Positions 50,874 through 59,272 of a stretch of 64,000 nucleotides of DNA are shown piece by piece; the first letter of the stretch is position 1, and each line of letters begins with the position of its first letter. Source of the stretch: RHLJ01 sp963974345 (GTDB lineage Bacteria > Bacteroidota > Rhodothermia > Balneolales > Balneolaceae); NCBI GenBank assembly GCA_963974345.1, contig CAXBBW010000003.1, positions 62,001 through 126,000 of the forward strand, written 5' to 3'. Made by a program: the position numbers and the translations under genes. Below the pieces are notes generated by a model, which ran no database searches, was not told the origin of the DNA, and worked only from the letters and a program-made list of their open reading frames with translations.

Positions 50874-51650
50874 TTAAAGAGCGATATTTACTGAGATACC
50901 GCCACCATTTCCACTTATAAATGGGGTGATTTCGTAATTATTTGGTACTTTTTGCAAGTGTTTTTTTGATAAAAATATTCCCCAATATGTGCCAATTAAA
51001 GCGCCAGCAGTAACATCACTCGCCCAATGTTTTCCTTTTGCAATGCGAGCAAGGGCCGTACCTGCAGGAATAACCATTAAAGAGTAAGTGAGTACGTTTG
51101 GATAGTACATTGCCCAAGGTGTGAATAGTGCAAATGCTGTAGAAGAATGTCCCGATGGAAAAGATGTTTCGCCTGAATTGAAGAAATCAAAATCATAAGC
51201 ACCATCATTTTGATACGGTCGAGATCGAGCAAACACAAACTTAGAAATATTTACAGTAGAAGCAGTGTAAAGTACAGATTGAAAAGAGGTAAAAGCCGCA
51301 TTCTGAAATTTTTTATCACTCGAAAGTAGAGAGGTTCCAAAAAGAGCTGCTGAAAAAGGAATAGCGTATTTGATTTCCCCAAAATTATTACTCCAGTTTA
51401 GTGCTTTAGAGTTAGAGTAATTTTTTTGAAAGTAACTACTACTTGGTTCATCAAAACTAGAAATCCCTGCAAGAGCTACTGTAATCATCCCAACATTAGA
51501 AATGGTATTTGAATTAATATTTCTACCAATAGAAATAGGGTCTTGAACAAACCACGTTGAAAATCGATTTCCAGTATTGTTCTGTTGAGCAAAAGTACTC
51601 AAAGGAAGTAACAATAGGACAGAAAAATAAACTTTTTTAAACGACATCAT
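50874..51650 (-). CDS. PAP2-superfamily membrane phosphatase
   Basis: A 258-residue protein with a signal peptide (T-F-A-Q, about 22) and several hydrophobic segments. The three acid-phosphatase motifs are present: K-x6-R-P (K-F-V-F-A-R-S-R-P), F-P-S-G-H-S-S-T-A-F and R-I-A-K-G-K-H-W-A-S-D with conserved S-G-H and R...H...D residues. Enzymes of this kind dephosphorylate lipid phosphates such as undecaprenyl-PP, phosphatidic acid or lipid A. It converges with the sigma gene. Confidence 0.9.
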   Translation of the reverse strand: MMSFKKVYFSVLLLLPLSTFAQQNNTGNRFSTWFVQDPISIGRNINSNTISNVGMITVALAGISSFDEPSSSYFQKNYSNSKALNWSNNFGEIKYAIPFSAALFGTSLLSSDKKFQNAAFTSFQSVLYTASTVNISKFVFARSRPYQNDGAYDFDFFNSGETSFPSGHSSTAFALFTPWAMYYPNVLTYSLMVIPAGTALARIAKGKHWASDVTAGALIGTYWGIFLSKKHLQKVPNNYEITPFISGNGGGISVNIAL

Positions 51651-51860
51651 TTACAGACTTACTTACCATAGTATGCGAAATTCAAATGAAAAAAACTTAT
51701 AGATTTTATATTTACAGATCATTTCAAAGATTAAATGTTCCACTTCAGTAATAAGTAAATAAACCTTATTAAAAATCAGTATAGATTATGAGAAATTAGT
51801 TATTGAAATGAGTTAATTCTTGTAGTTTATATAGACTTTATTCAATTAATATAATCGCTG

Positions 51861-52577
51861 ATGAGACTAGTAAGTTGTATAATTTTTAGCCTAATAATAG
51901 GGTGCACTAACCCAGTACAAAATTTATCTGGCTCCGAACTTTTAGAGAAAAGTAAGAGGTATCATGATCCAAATGGGAGTTGGGAAAAAGCGAGGCTATC
52001 TGTTCATATTCAAGAGCCAAGATTAGGGAATCCACTTCGCTATTCTGAAATTAGAATAGATAATGAGAATGAATATTTTGAATTAAACAGGAAGATTGAT
52101 GAAGGGATTGTATCTAGAATTATAGAGAAGGGTGAAGCAAGAGTTTTACTGAATGGTTCTGAAAATATTTCAACAGAAATTATGGATGAGTATCGGTTAT
52201 CAGAAGATCGAAATACAGGCTATTATGGATTTTATAGTCTTTTATATGGCTTACCTATGTCGTTGAATTTAAATGAAATTGAGGGGATAGGAGGAGTAAA
52301 AGAATCTCGATTTAATGGAAAAGATGTTTTTAAGATTGAAGTGAGGCTGAAAGAAGCTATAATTTCAGATATTTGGGTTTTATATATAAATAAATCGAGT
52401 TATGTGTTAGAAGGAATAGAACTAATTCATAATCAAACCGATATGGAGAATGAAAGGATCGTTTTTGAAGATGAATTTGAGTTTGATGGAATAAGAATTC
52501 CAAGATTTCGTCATTGGTATCGAGTTGAATCAAATGAATATAGGGGCAGTGACATAATTGTTAAGAAAACCAAGTAA
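51861..52577 (+). CDS. Lipoprotein of the DUF6503-like type
   Basis: A 238-residue lipoprotein (I-I-G-C, Cys15). The sequence Y-H-D-P-N-G-S-W near 34-41 and several strand-rich segments (e.g. V-F-K-I-E-V-R, I-W-V-L-Y-I-N-K-S-S-Y-V-L-E-G-I-E) fit the DUF6503 family of Bacteroidota, whose fold resembles outer-membrane lipoprotein carriers (LolA/LolB-like beta half-barrel). The name is tentative. It has a 210-base upstream gap and is 147 bases from the next gene. Function unknown. Confidence 0.6.
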   Translation: MRLVSCIIFSLIIGCTNPVQNLSGSELLEKSKRYHDPNGSWEKARLSVHIQEPRLGNPLRYSEIRIDNENEYFELNRKIDEGIVSRIIEKGEARVLLNGSENISTEIMDEYRLSEDRNTGYYGFYSLLYGLPMSLNLNEIEGIGGVKESRFNGKDVFKIEVRLKEAIISDIWVLYINKSSYVLEGIELIHNQTDMENERIVFEDEFEFDGIRIPRFRHWYRVESNEYRGSDIIVKKTK

Positions 52578-52727
52578 AAAGAAAAAGCAATGTTTGTTAA
52601 AGCCAGACTAATCATAGTTTTTATTCTTTTTTTAGAAGGGGTTGATTATGAAATCCATTTACTCCAGATGAACAAATAGCTTAAAATCTTTTGAAGTAGC
52701 TTAACAAAAAACTTAACGATTATTTTG

Positions 52728-54014
52728 ATGAATAGAATTAAACTAATACTAATGTTGTCCATAGGGCTGGTTTTTGCCAACCCATGCATGTCTCAATCGT
52801 ATGTAGAGTACTTTAACTTTGGGAGGGAAGCATTAGACAATAAAGACACGCTTGGTTTCAGGAATCATATGTTCAAGGCAGACTCGATTCGACCAAATCA
52901 TCAGGTAATCATGTATAATCTCGCGAAAGGATATGCCTTAAACAATGAAACGGAGAAAGCATTTGAGATATTGACTACTCTTTCTCAGTTTTATGCGTCA
53001 GAAGGGGTTTTGGACAGTACAGATTTTCAAAGCTTAATTGAAGAGGAAAAGTGGAAAAAACTAAAGGCTTCGATAGAAAAATCAAATGAGGTTATTATTT
53101 CTAGTGAGCTAGCTTTTGAGATAAATAAAACAGGTTTTCACCCAGAAGGAATTATTTATGATGAGGAATTTAATCACTTTTTTATCTCTGATATTAGGTC
53201 TGGATTAATCTATAGAACAGACAAAGAAGGAAAAGAATTAGGCTCTTTTGCTAACCTATCAGAGCTAGGGTTTTGGTCACCAATGGGAATGAAGATAGAT
53301 CCATCAAATACGAATTTAATTTGGGTGGCAACTTCAGCTGTGGATAATTTTGAAAACTTCGAACCCGAAATGAAAGGGAAGTCGGCGGTTTTACTTTTCG
53401 ATAAAAAAACTGGGAAGTTATTGGAGCAATATATTCCTGAAGAAGACGGTCATTCCTATGGTGATCTATTTGTAACCTCAAAAGGTGAGGTTTTTGTTAC
53501 CGATAGTCAAACACCAGTGATTTATAAACTGGATCGTAGAAAATCAAAAATAACCGAAGCTTTTTCATCAAAAGAATGGTGGAGTTTACAAGGAATTACT
53601 TCTTCACTCGACGGAACTAAATTATTTGTCTCAGATTATATCACTGGCATTTTTGTAATCAATGTACTGGATGGAAGAATTACTCCTTTAATTACGGAAA
53701 ACTACAAACTTAGAAGTACCGATGGACTTTACCTTAAAGGAGATCAACTCATTGCAATTCAGAATGGTACCTTACCTAAGAGAATTGCAGCAATTTCATT
53801 AAATCAAGAAGGCACTGGAATAAGTAGCAGCCTCAAGTATTTAGACCAAGCACGGGAAGAATTAGAAGAACCCACGCTTGGAACTTGGGTAAACGGTGAT
53901 TTATACTATATTGCAAACAGTCCTTGGGGGTATTATGATGAGGAAATGAATCCAAAATATGATGAATGGCCAATTTTAAAAGTGTTGAGGCTTAGAGCAT
54001 CTGGCATCAAATGA
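52728..54014 (+). CDS. Secreted TPR plus SMP-30-like beta-propeller protein
   Basis: I start at ATG 52728 (a TTG one codon earlier is possible). The 428-residue protein has a signal peptide (C-M-S-Q, about 23), a TPR-like helical region (about 25-110: Y-F-N-F-G-R-E-A-L...Y-N-L-A-K-G-Y-A-L...A-F-E-I-L), then a six-bladed propeller (about 125-425) with F-H-P-E-G-I-I-Y-D, F-I-S-D-I-R-S-G-L-I-Y-R and L-F-V-S-D-Y-I-T-G-I. The propeller resembles SMP-30/gluconolaconase or NHL types. It overlaps the histidine kinase by 4 bases, which makes it a likely periplasmic input for that kinase. Confidence 0.75.
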   Translation: MNRIKLILMLSIGLVFANPCMSQSYVEYFNFGREALDNKDTLGFRNHMFKADSIRPNHQVIMYNLAKGYALNNETEKAFEILTTLSQFYASEGVLDSTDFQSLIEEEKWKKLKASIEKSNEVIISSELAFEINKTGFHPEGIIYDEEFNHFFISDIRSGLIYRTDKEGKELGSFANLSELGFWSPMGMKIDPSNTNLIWVATSAVDNFENFEPEMKGKSAVLLFDKKTGKLLEQYIPEEDGHSYGDLFVTSKGEVFVTDSQTPVIYKLDRRKSKITEAFSSKEWWSLQGITSSLDGTKLFVSDYITGIFVINVLDGRITPLITENYKLRSTDGLYLKGDQLIAIQNGTLPKRIAAISLNQEGTGISSSLKYLDQAREELEEPTLGTWVNGDLYYIANSPWGYYDEEMNPKYDEWPILKVLRLRASGIK

Positions 54015-55060
54015 AGTTTAATACGATTAAAATACGGTTGCTGATATCACTTCTATTGGCAGCACCTTCCTACTCTTTGTTATGTTTGATTCGAGGTTAT
54101 GATTTTGAAGAAATGACACTATATGCCCATGTAGAATACTCAGCAGCAGTGTTCATTATTTTAATGATTTTATTTGAAGTGCATAATCAAAAAAGCATTT
54201 TTCTTGAAAAATATATTTCATGGAAGATGCAATTGGTTAAAAGGTTCTGGCTTGAAAGTGCAATAACGTTCCTATTTACTCCTTTGGTTGTTACTCCCGT
54301 AATGTTCATGCTTTATCAGACGATTTGGGATATGAATGTCTGGTTTCCGGGGATGTTGGAGTACAATCTTTTCGCTTTGAGTTTCTCATTTCTAATTGGT
54401 GTTTTTGTAAATGCTGAATTTATTATTGAAGACTGGAAGAGATCTATTCTTGAAAATGAAACTCTTGAAAAAGAAAATGCTAAGGCTCGGTTAAGTGCTT
54501 TACAGGGCCAGATTAGTCCTCATTTTTTATTCAACAATTTCAATGTGCTTAGTGCTTTAATAGACGAAAACCCGAAGCTCGCCCAGAATTATTTAGATGC
54601 ACTCAGTGATGTCTATCGATATGTACTAAATCATAAGAATGAAGAATTGGTTCGGCTTATTGATGAGATTGAGTTCATAAAAAAATATCTTTTTTTACTA
54701 CAAATAAGGTTCGACGATAAGCTAGTATGTAGTATTGATATCAAAGAATATGGACAAACACGAATACCACCAGCTACTTTACAAATTCTAGTTGAAAATG
54801 CTGTTAAACACAACGAGATATCTACTCGCAAGCCATTGAAAATTTCTATTAAGGTACTTTCTAATCAAATGATAGAAATAAGGAATAATCTACAGCCCAA
54901 GAATGGATCGCATGAAAGCACAGGGGTGGGATTAAAAAATATATCAGATCGCTTTAAATATTTTACAGAAGAGTCAGTTGAGATTCTTAATGATGAACAA
55001 GATTATATAGTTAAACTGCCCATCCTAAAAATAAACGGAAATGAATATTCTGATATGTGA
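54011..55060 (+). CDS. LytS/YehU-type sensor histidine kinase
   Basis: A 349-residue kinase with four predicted transmembrane helices (about 10-135), a short coiled region, and a His_kinase domain: L-S-A-L-Q-G-Q-I-S-P-H-F-L-F-N-N-F-N with H171, followed by the ATPase N-box V-E-N-A-V-K-H and G-V-G-L-K-N-I near 303-309. It works with LytTR regulators. It overlaps the upstream propeller gene (ATGA) and the downstream regulator (20 bases), so three proteins are made as one unit. Confidence 0.92.
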   Translation: MKFNTIKIRLLISLLLAAPSYSLLCLIRGYDFEEMTLYAHVEYSAAVFIILMILFEVHNQKSIFLEKYISWKMQLVKRFWLESAITFLFTPLVVTPVMFMLYQTIWDMNVWFPGMLEYNLFALSFSFLIGVFVNAEFIIEDWKRSILENETLEKENAKARLSALQGQISPHFLFNNFNVLSALIDENPKLAQNYLDALSDVYRYVLNHKNEELVRLIDEIEFIKKYLFLLQIRFDDKLVCSIDIKEYGQTRIPPATLQILVENAVKHNEISTRKPLKISIKVLSNQMIEIRNNLQPKNGSHESTGVGLKNISDRFKYFTEESVEILNDEQDYIVKLPILKINGNEYSDM

Positions 55061-55790
55061 AGATGAAGCCCCAGCTCGCAAACAGATTTCCAAGATGATC
55101 TGTAAAAGTAATAACGACGCCATTTTAGTAGCGGCTGTTGAGACTGGTGAGGAAGCTTTAGAAGCCATAAGTAAGTATGATTTAGATCTTATTTTTATGG
55201 ATATAGAACTGGCAGATGGACCTTGTTTCGAAACTTTGGATAAAGTAGAGGTGAGAACACCAATTATTTTTACAACGGCGTACGATGAATATGCCCTGAA
55301 AGCCTTTAGCCTCAATAGCATTGATTATCTTGTAAAGCCAATTTCACAAGAAAACGTAGATCGAGCGTTTGATAAGTATTACAATATTAAAGAGAGTTTT
55401 GAACACACTCCTGGGTTCACTTTTTCTCGAAATATCCTAGATAAAAACGTATACAAAGAACGGTTTTTAGTAAAACTAGGAAGAAAATTATTTCCCTTAC
55501 ATACTTCGGAAGTAGCCTACTTTATGTCTTATGATAAAATGGTCTGGTTGGTAACACATGAACGAAAACGGTATATAATCAACTATACCTTAGCAGAATT
55601 AGAAGAGCTTTTAAACCCTAAAGAATTCTTTCGATTGAATAGACAGTATATCAGTCATATTAAGGCAATAAAAGAGTTAGAACCTTATTTCAAAGGTCAG
55701 GTTATGGTTAATATCTCCCCTCAAGTAGACGACGAAATCATAATAAGTAGATCGAAAACTCCTGAGTTAAAATCATGGCTAGGTGTTTGA
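55041..55790 (+). CDS. LytTR-family response regulator
   Basis: A 249-residue protein with a receiver domain (E7-D8, phospho-acceptor D54 in L-I-F-M-D-I-E-L-A-D, T79-A, K97-P) and a LytTR DNA-binding domain (about 145-248: F-L-V-K-L-G-R-K-L-F-P-L, F-F-R-L-N-R-Q-Y-I, I-I-I-S-R-S-K). It is the partner of the upstream kinase; the 20-base overlap enforces coupled synthesis. Targets are unknown; the secreted propeller protein in the same operon is a candidate for feedback. Confidence 0.94.
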   Translation: MNILICEDEAPARKQISKMICKSNNDAILVAAVETGEEALEAISKYDLDLIFMDIELADGPCFETLDKVEVRTPIIFTTAYDEYALKAFSLNSIDYLVKPISQENVDRAFDKYYNIKESFEHTPGFTFSRNILDKNVYKERFLVKLGRKLFPLHTSEVAYFMSYDKMVWLVTHERKRYIINYTLAELEELLNPKEFFRLNRQYISHIKAIKELEPYFKGQVMVNISPQVDDEIIISRSKTPELKSWLGV

Positions 55791-55999
55791 TATTTCGAAC
55801 AAAGTCGACTTACATAACCCTGATTTAATTATGAAAGGATTGCTATCCCTTCAAATCTGGCGCCTTGCAATAGGGAAAGCTCTTAAAGCTGTTTTGGTCT
55901 ACTCTCAAGGATATCATTATAAGAGTCTACTTTAAAGTGGGGCTTAACCTGCTCTTTTACCCCAAATCTAAAAGTTAGCTGATTAGTTTAGGTATAATG

Positions 56000-56030
56000 A
56001 AAAAGCCCAACAACTATAAGTTATTGGGCC
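56000..56030 (-). terminator. Terminator of tRNA-Arg
   Basis: On the minus strand, GCCCAA (24-29 side, 56024-56029) pairs with TTGGGC (56005-56010), extended by AACT/AGTT with one mismatch, and a T-run (56000-56004) follows. It lies about 18 bases after the tRNA 3' end. Confidence 0.8.
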
Positions 56031-56047
56031 TATTTGTCTTATAAAAG

Positions 56048-56121
56048 TACACCCGACAAGAGTCGAACTTGTAACCGCCTGATTCGTAGTCAGGTACTCT
56101 ATCCAATTGAGCTACGGGTGC
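56048..56121 (-). tRNA. tRNA-Arg (anticodon ACG)
   Basis: 74 bases folding as a cloverleaf: acceptor GCACCCG/CGGGTGT (G1-U72 wobble), D-arm with AGCTCAATTGGATAGAG, anticodon stem CCTGA/TCAGG with loop CTACGAA (ACG), and T-arm with GTTCGACTC. CCA is not encoded. The wobble A would be deaminated to inosine to read CGU, CGC and CGA. A promoter of the Bacteroidota type lies 20 bases upstream and a terminator just downstream, so it is a single-gene unit. Confidence 0.96.
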
Positions 56122-56140
56122 ATGAATTTTTTGAGAGCTC

Positions 56141-56171
56141 CAAAGATAAGGACTTCTTCTTCGCTTCACAA
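56141..56171 (-). promoter_or_regulatory. Housekeeping promoter of tRNA-Arg
   Basis: On the minus strand, TTG (56169-56171), a 20-base spacer and TATCTTTG (56141-56148) fit TTG-N19-21-TAnnTTTG. The expected start is about 14 bases before the mature tRNA end. This is the clearest promoter in the window and supports the Bacteroidota-type sigma factor. Confidence 0.75.
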
Positions 56172-56264
56172 TCTATTTTTTGATTATTCACTTTGATCAA
56201 CCCCTTGAATAACCACTCAAAATTTATCGATCCAATAGTTACTATTAAAACAACTTCTATAAAT

Positions 56265-57155
56265 CTATTTGTTATAAATCAGATAGCCTGATTTAATAGG
56301 ACTCTCCATAGCTTTTAAGCCATGCGTTTTTATCAAGTCGGAGTAATTAAGCAACTGGACTTTATTCTCTCGAATTAGTGAAAGAAATTCAGATGATTTA
56401 AATGCTTCCAATTCTGCATCCCTATGTTTACTCATATACTCAGGTCCAAAAGGATTAAGATCAATCATCGCCGCAAGTTCAGATGTATTTTTTCCAACAT
56501 GAGTTACGAAAAGGTTGTACTGGTCAGTTTCTAAATTACTGAGAGTGGCTATTAATGAATCTTTTTTAGAAGAAATAGGAGCGAAATACATCGTTTCCAC
56601 ATCTACCTCTCCAAAATATCGAGAAATTGCTAAATTATATTCTACAGCAAGTTTCTCGACAATAGATCTATACTCAGGTTTGTCAACAGCCGTACCCATG
56701 TGATAATCCACATACTCAATATGAGCTCCACTTTTTAACGCGCGTTCAATTTGTGCTCGCAACTCAGTTTCGATATCTGATAGTGTTGGATTATTTTCAT
56801 ACAGAGTAGCTCGCGATGGGAAAAAGAATCCATGTTCATCTACTAACGAAGGCACAGCATCTTTACCAGCAACCGGTCCCCAGCGATAGTTTTTCCATTC
56901 TGCGTTTAGAGTTAGGTGAATACCAAGTGTTACTTGAGTTTCATCTTTCAAAATATCTACGCCTTCCTGGTACCAAGGACAAGCAAACATAATAGAGGCC
57001 GAAAATGGAATATCAAGTTCTGCAATTTCCTTAATACCCATGTTTACAGCGTGCGACATGCCGATATCATCAAAGCGGAGCAGTAACATCTGCGGATTAG
57101 TTTTTGGGAAAAGGGATAGGAAAATTCCAACGAATATGAGGAGTATTATTTTCAT
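56265..57155 (-). CDS. Secreted ChbG/HpnK (YdjC-like) carbohydrate deacetylase
   Basis: A 296-residue protein with an N-terminal hydrophobic signal (about 1-20). It has M-L-L-L-R-F-D-D-I-G-M-S-H-A-V-N (metal-binding D-D), G-I-H-L-T-L-N-A-E-W (about 78-87), Y-V-D-Y-H-M-G-T (about 148-155) and F-V-T-H-V-G-K-N near 215-222, which are the YdjC/ChbG metal and substrate motifs. The family removes acetyl groups from chitooligosaccharides or hopanoid precursors; the substrate here is unknown. The upstream region is part of a duplicated 170-190-base segment. Confidence 0.87.
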   Translation of the reverse strand: MKIILLIFVGIFLSLFPKTNPQMLLLRFDDIGMSHAVNMGIKEIAELDIPFSASIMFACPWYQEGVDILKDETQVTLGIHLTLNAEWKNYRWGPVAGKDAVPSLVDEHGFFFPSRATLYENNPTLSDIETELRAQIERALKSGAHIEYVDYHMGTAVDKPEYRSIVEKLAVEYNLAISRYFGEVDVETMYFAPISSKKDSLIATLSNLETDQYNLFVTHVGKNTSELAAMIDLNPFGPEYMSKHRDAELEAFKSSEFLSLIRENKVQLLNYSDLIKTHGLKAMESPIKSGYLIYNK

Positions 57156-57162
57156 CGAAGAA

Positions 57163-57353
57163 TGTGCTAATTACTATTTCTTTAGTTTAAAATAGATGAA
57201 ATCAAGGATGTTGCAAAGTAGAGAGTTTGTTGTTTCACTTAACCTCGTTCCGTAGCTCCGCTGCGGAATGCTTCCGGGAAGCTCTGCTTCCAACCCCGAC
57301 GTCATCCTAAACTCGTTTCAGGATCTGTGTAAGGCTAAAAAACTAGTAAACCC
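57163..57353. repeat. Direct repeat, copy A (chbG upstream region)
   Basis: It begins 8 bases upstream of the chbG-like start codon and is repeated at 57532-57697. The first about 100 bases are almost identical (a handful of substitutions). Copy A has a 24-base insert with stems TTCCG/CGGAA and GCTTCC/GGAAGC relative to copy B. It includes the GTCAT...CTCGTTTCAGGATCTG element at 57300-57327. Confidence 0.9.
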
Positions 57354-57408
57354 CATCAGTACCAGACCTCCCCAATTCCTAACCATATTTACTGATCGAT
57401 CTAGTTCG

Positions 57409-57523
57409 CCCCTCCTACATTAAGAGGGGAAATTAATCGCTTGATAAATTACTATATCAACGAGTTCTCCTCCTTATCCAAGGAGGAGACAGAGGAGGTC
57501 GAAATACACAAGCGAGACGCTTG
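57409..57523. repeat. Cluster of three GC-rich hairpins between the direct repeats
   Basis: Stems CCCCTC/GAGGGG (57409-57429), CTCCTCCTT/AAGGAGGAG (57467-57488) and CAAGCG/CGCTTG (57509-57523) follow each other. No gene frame is present. They look like dispersed intergenic palindromes nested in the duplicated region. Confidence 0.75.
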
Positions 57524-57531
57524 CGTTAGAT

Positions 57532-57697
57532 TGTGCTAATTACTATTTCTTTAGTTTAAAATAGATGAAATCAAGGATGTTGCAAAGTAGATAGTTTGCT
57601 GTTTCACTTAATCTCGTTCCGTAGCTCCGCTTCCAATACTTCATCGTCATCCTGAACTTGTTTCAGGATCTGTGTAAGGCTAGAAACTAGTAAACCA
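57532..57697. repeat. Direct repeat, copy B
   Basis: A second copy of the chbG upstream segment, 369 bases further, same orientation, without a coding sequence behind it. It contains GTCATCCTGAACTTGTTTCAG (57646 onward), with the internal stem ATCCTGAA/TTCAGGAT. Downstream, 57794-57821 holds a degraded half of the ATTTCGAA-type palindrome also seen at 37941-38022. Confidence 0.9.
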
Positions 57698-57901
57698 CCT
57701 CAGCTCAAGATTCCCGCCCAATCTACCGAAAGGCAGGCTTCACAGGAATGACTAGTATAAAGAATATGGGTTTAGTTTCTTACCGAACTCTTTAGATATC
57801 TCACTTTAGTTCGATATGACAAAAAGTGAGGTTTTTCAGGTACCCCGGCAAAGGGACTCATTCCTTCGTGTTGAAGTGTGCATCTAGAGTTGCATATAAA
57901 T

Positions 57902-57934
57902 AAAAAAAACCTCGTTTAAATTCATAAACGAGGC
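57902..57934 (-). terminator. Terminator of ahcY
   Basis: On the minus strand, CCTCGTTTA pairs with TAAACGAGG (57910-57918 and 57925-57933) and is followed by a run of eight T. It sits 25 bases after the ahcY stop. Confidence 0.93.
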
Positions 57935-57958
57935 TCGAAAATTATAAATAGTTAGATA

Positions 57959-59266
57959 TCAATATCTATACTCATTAGACTTATAAGGTCCAGTGATTGG
58001 AACACCAATATAAGCAGCTTGATCTTCAGAAAGAGTTTCAAGATCAACACCTATTTTTGATAAGTGAAGTCGAGCAACTTTTTCGTCTAAAGATTTCGGA
58101 AGTACGTGTACACCTGGAGTAAATTCTTCAGGTCTATTCCATAATGCAATTTGAGCAAGCGTTTGGTTTGCGAAACTATTACTCATCACAAATGAAGGGT
58201 GACCAGTTGCATTTCCAAGGTTCATTAAACGACCTTGTGAAAGAAGTACAATCTGCTTTCCAGACTTCAATGTAAATATGTCAACTTGTGGTTTGATGTT
58301 CTCTTCTTCTGAATTAGCTTTCAACCAGGCAACATCAATTTCATTATCAAAGTGACCGATATTTCCAACAATCACTTTGTCTTTCAAACTTTCAAAATGA
58401 CGTTTTTTAAGGATATCCTTATTTCCAGTAGCAGTAACAATGATATCAGCTCTTGGAGCGGCATCATCCATACGCTTTACTTCAAAACCGTCCATCGCAG
58501 CTTGTAGTGCGCAAATTGGATCAATTTCAGTTACAATAACACGAGCACCAGCACCTTTAAGCGAAGCGGCAGTTCCTTTACCTACATCGCCATACCCAGC
58601 TACTACAGCAACTTTTCCAGCCATCATAACATCGGTAGCACGACGAATTGCATCTACTGCAGATTCTTTACAGCCATACTTATTGTCAAATTTCGATTTT
58701 GTAACCGAATCATTCACGTTTATTGCAGGAATAGGTAATGTTCCTTTTCGTTCTCTTTCAATTAATCTAAGAACGCCGGTAGTTGTTTCCTCAGAAATTC
58801 CTTGGATTCCATCTACTAATTCCGGGTAGTTATCAAGTACCATATTGGTAAGATCTCCACCATCATCAAGAATCATATTTAAAGGCTGTCCATCTGGGAA
58901 AACGATAGTTTGCTCAATACACCAATCAAATTCTTCTTCCGACATTCCTTTCCAAGCATATACAGGAATACCAGCGGCGGCAATTGCAGCGGCAGCATGA
59001 TCTTGAGTTGAATAAATATTACATGAAGACCAAGTAACATCTGCTCCAAGGTCTACTAGAGTTTCAATCAAAACAGCAGTTTGGATTGTCATATGAAGAC
59101 ATCCAGCAATTCGAGCACCTTTTAGTGGTTGCTCAGCTTTATATTCTTCACGAATTGCCATTAAACCTGGCATTTCAGCTTCAGCTAGGTCAATTTCCTG
59201 ACGACCATATTTAGCGTCGTTTATGTCTTTTACCTTATAGGCTAATTTTTCTTCTACTTGTGGCAT
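57959..59266 (-). CDS. ahcY: S-adenosyl-L-homocysteine hydrolase
   Basis: A 435-residue enzyme that splits SAH into adenosine and homocysteine, keeping methylation reactions running. Motifs: A-G-C-L-H-M-T-I-Q-T-A-V-L-I-E-T-L (about 52-68), S-S-C-N-I-Y-S-T-Q-D-H-A-A-A-A-I near 80-95, N-V-N-D-S-V-T-K-S-K-F-D-N near 183-195, the NAD site V-A-G-Y-G-D-V-G-K-G-T-A (about 221-232) and the C-terminal Y-K-S-N-E-Y-R-Y. It follows the tlpA-like gene by 6 bases on the same strand; no SAH riboswitch fits in that gap. Confidence 0.97.
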   Translation of the reverse strand: MPQVEEKLAYKVKDINDAKYGRQEIDLAEAEMPGLMAIREEYKAEQPLKGARIAGCLHMTIQTAVLIETLVDLGADVTWSSCNIYSTQDHAAAAIAAAGIPVYAWKGMSEEEFDWCIEQTIVFPDGQPLNMILDDGGDLTNMVLDNYPELVDGIQGISEETTTGVLRLIERERKGTLPIPAINVNDSVTKSKFDNKYGCKESAVDAIRRATDVMMAGKVAVVAGYGDVGKGTAASLKGAGARVIVTEIDPICALQAAMDGFEVKRMDDAAPRADIIVTATGNKDILKKRHFESLKDKVIVGNIGHFDNEIDVAWLKANSEEENIKPQVDIFTLKSGKQIVLLSQGRLMNLGNATGHPSFVMSNSFANQTLAQIALWNRPEEFTPGVHVLPKSLDEKVARLHLSKIGVDLETLSEDQAAYIGVPITGPYKSNEYRY

Positions 59267-59272
59267 GTTCTA

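Noticed and set aside
52590..52679. 29-codon hydrophobic frame between the DUF6503-like gene and the propeller gene
   Set aside because: Too short, no strong ribosome site and no overlap with neighbours; could be a remnant but cannot be supported.
55831..55935. 34-codon frame after the LytTR regulator gene
   Set aside because: No ribosome site, no family and no coupling; the 55791-55999 stretch otherwise shows nothing distinctive.
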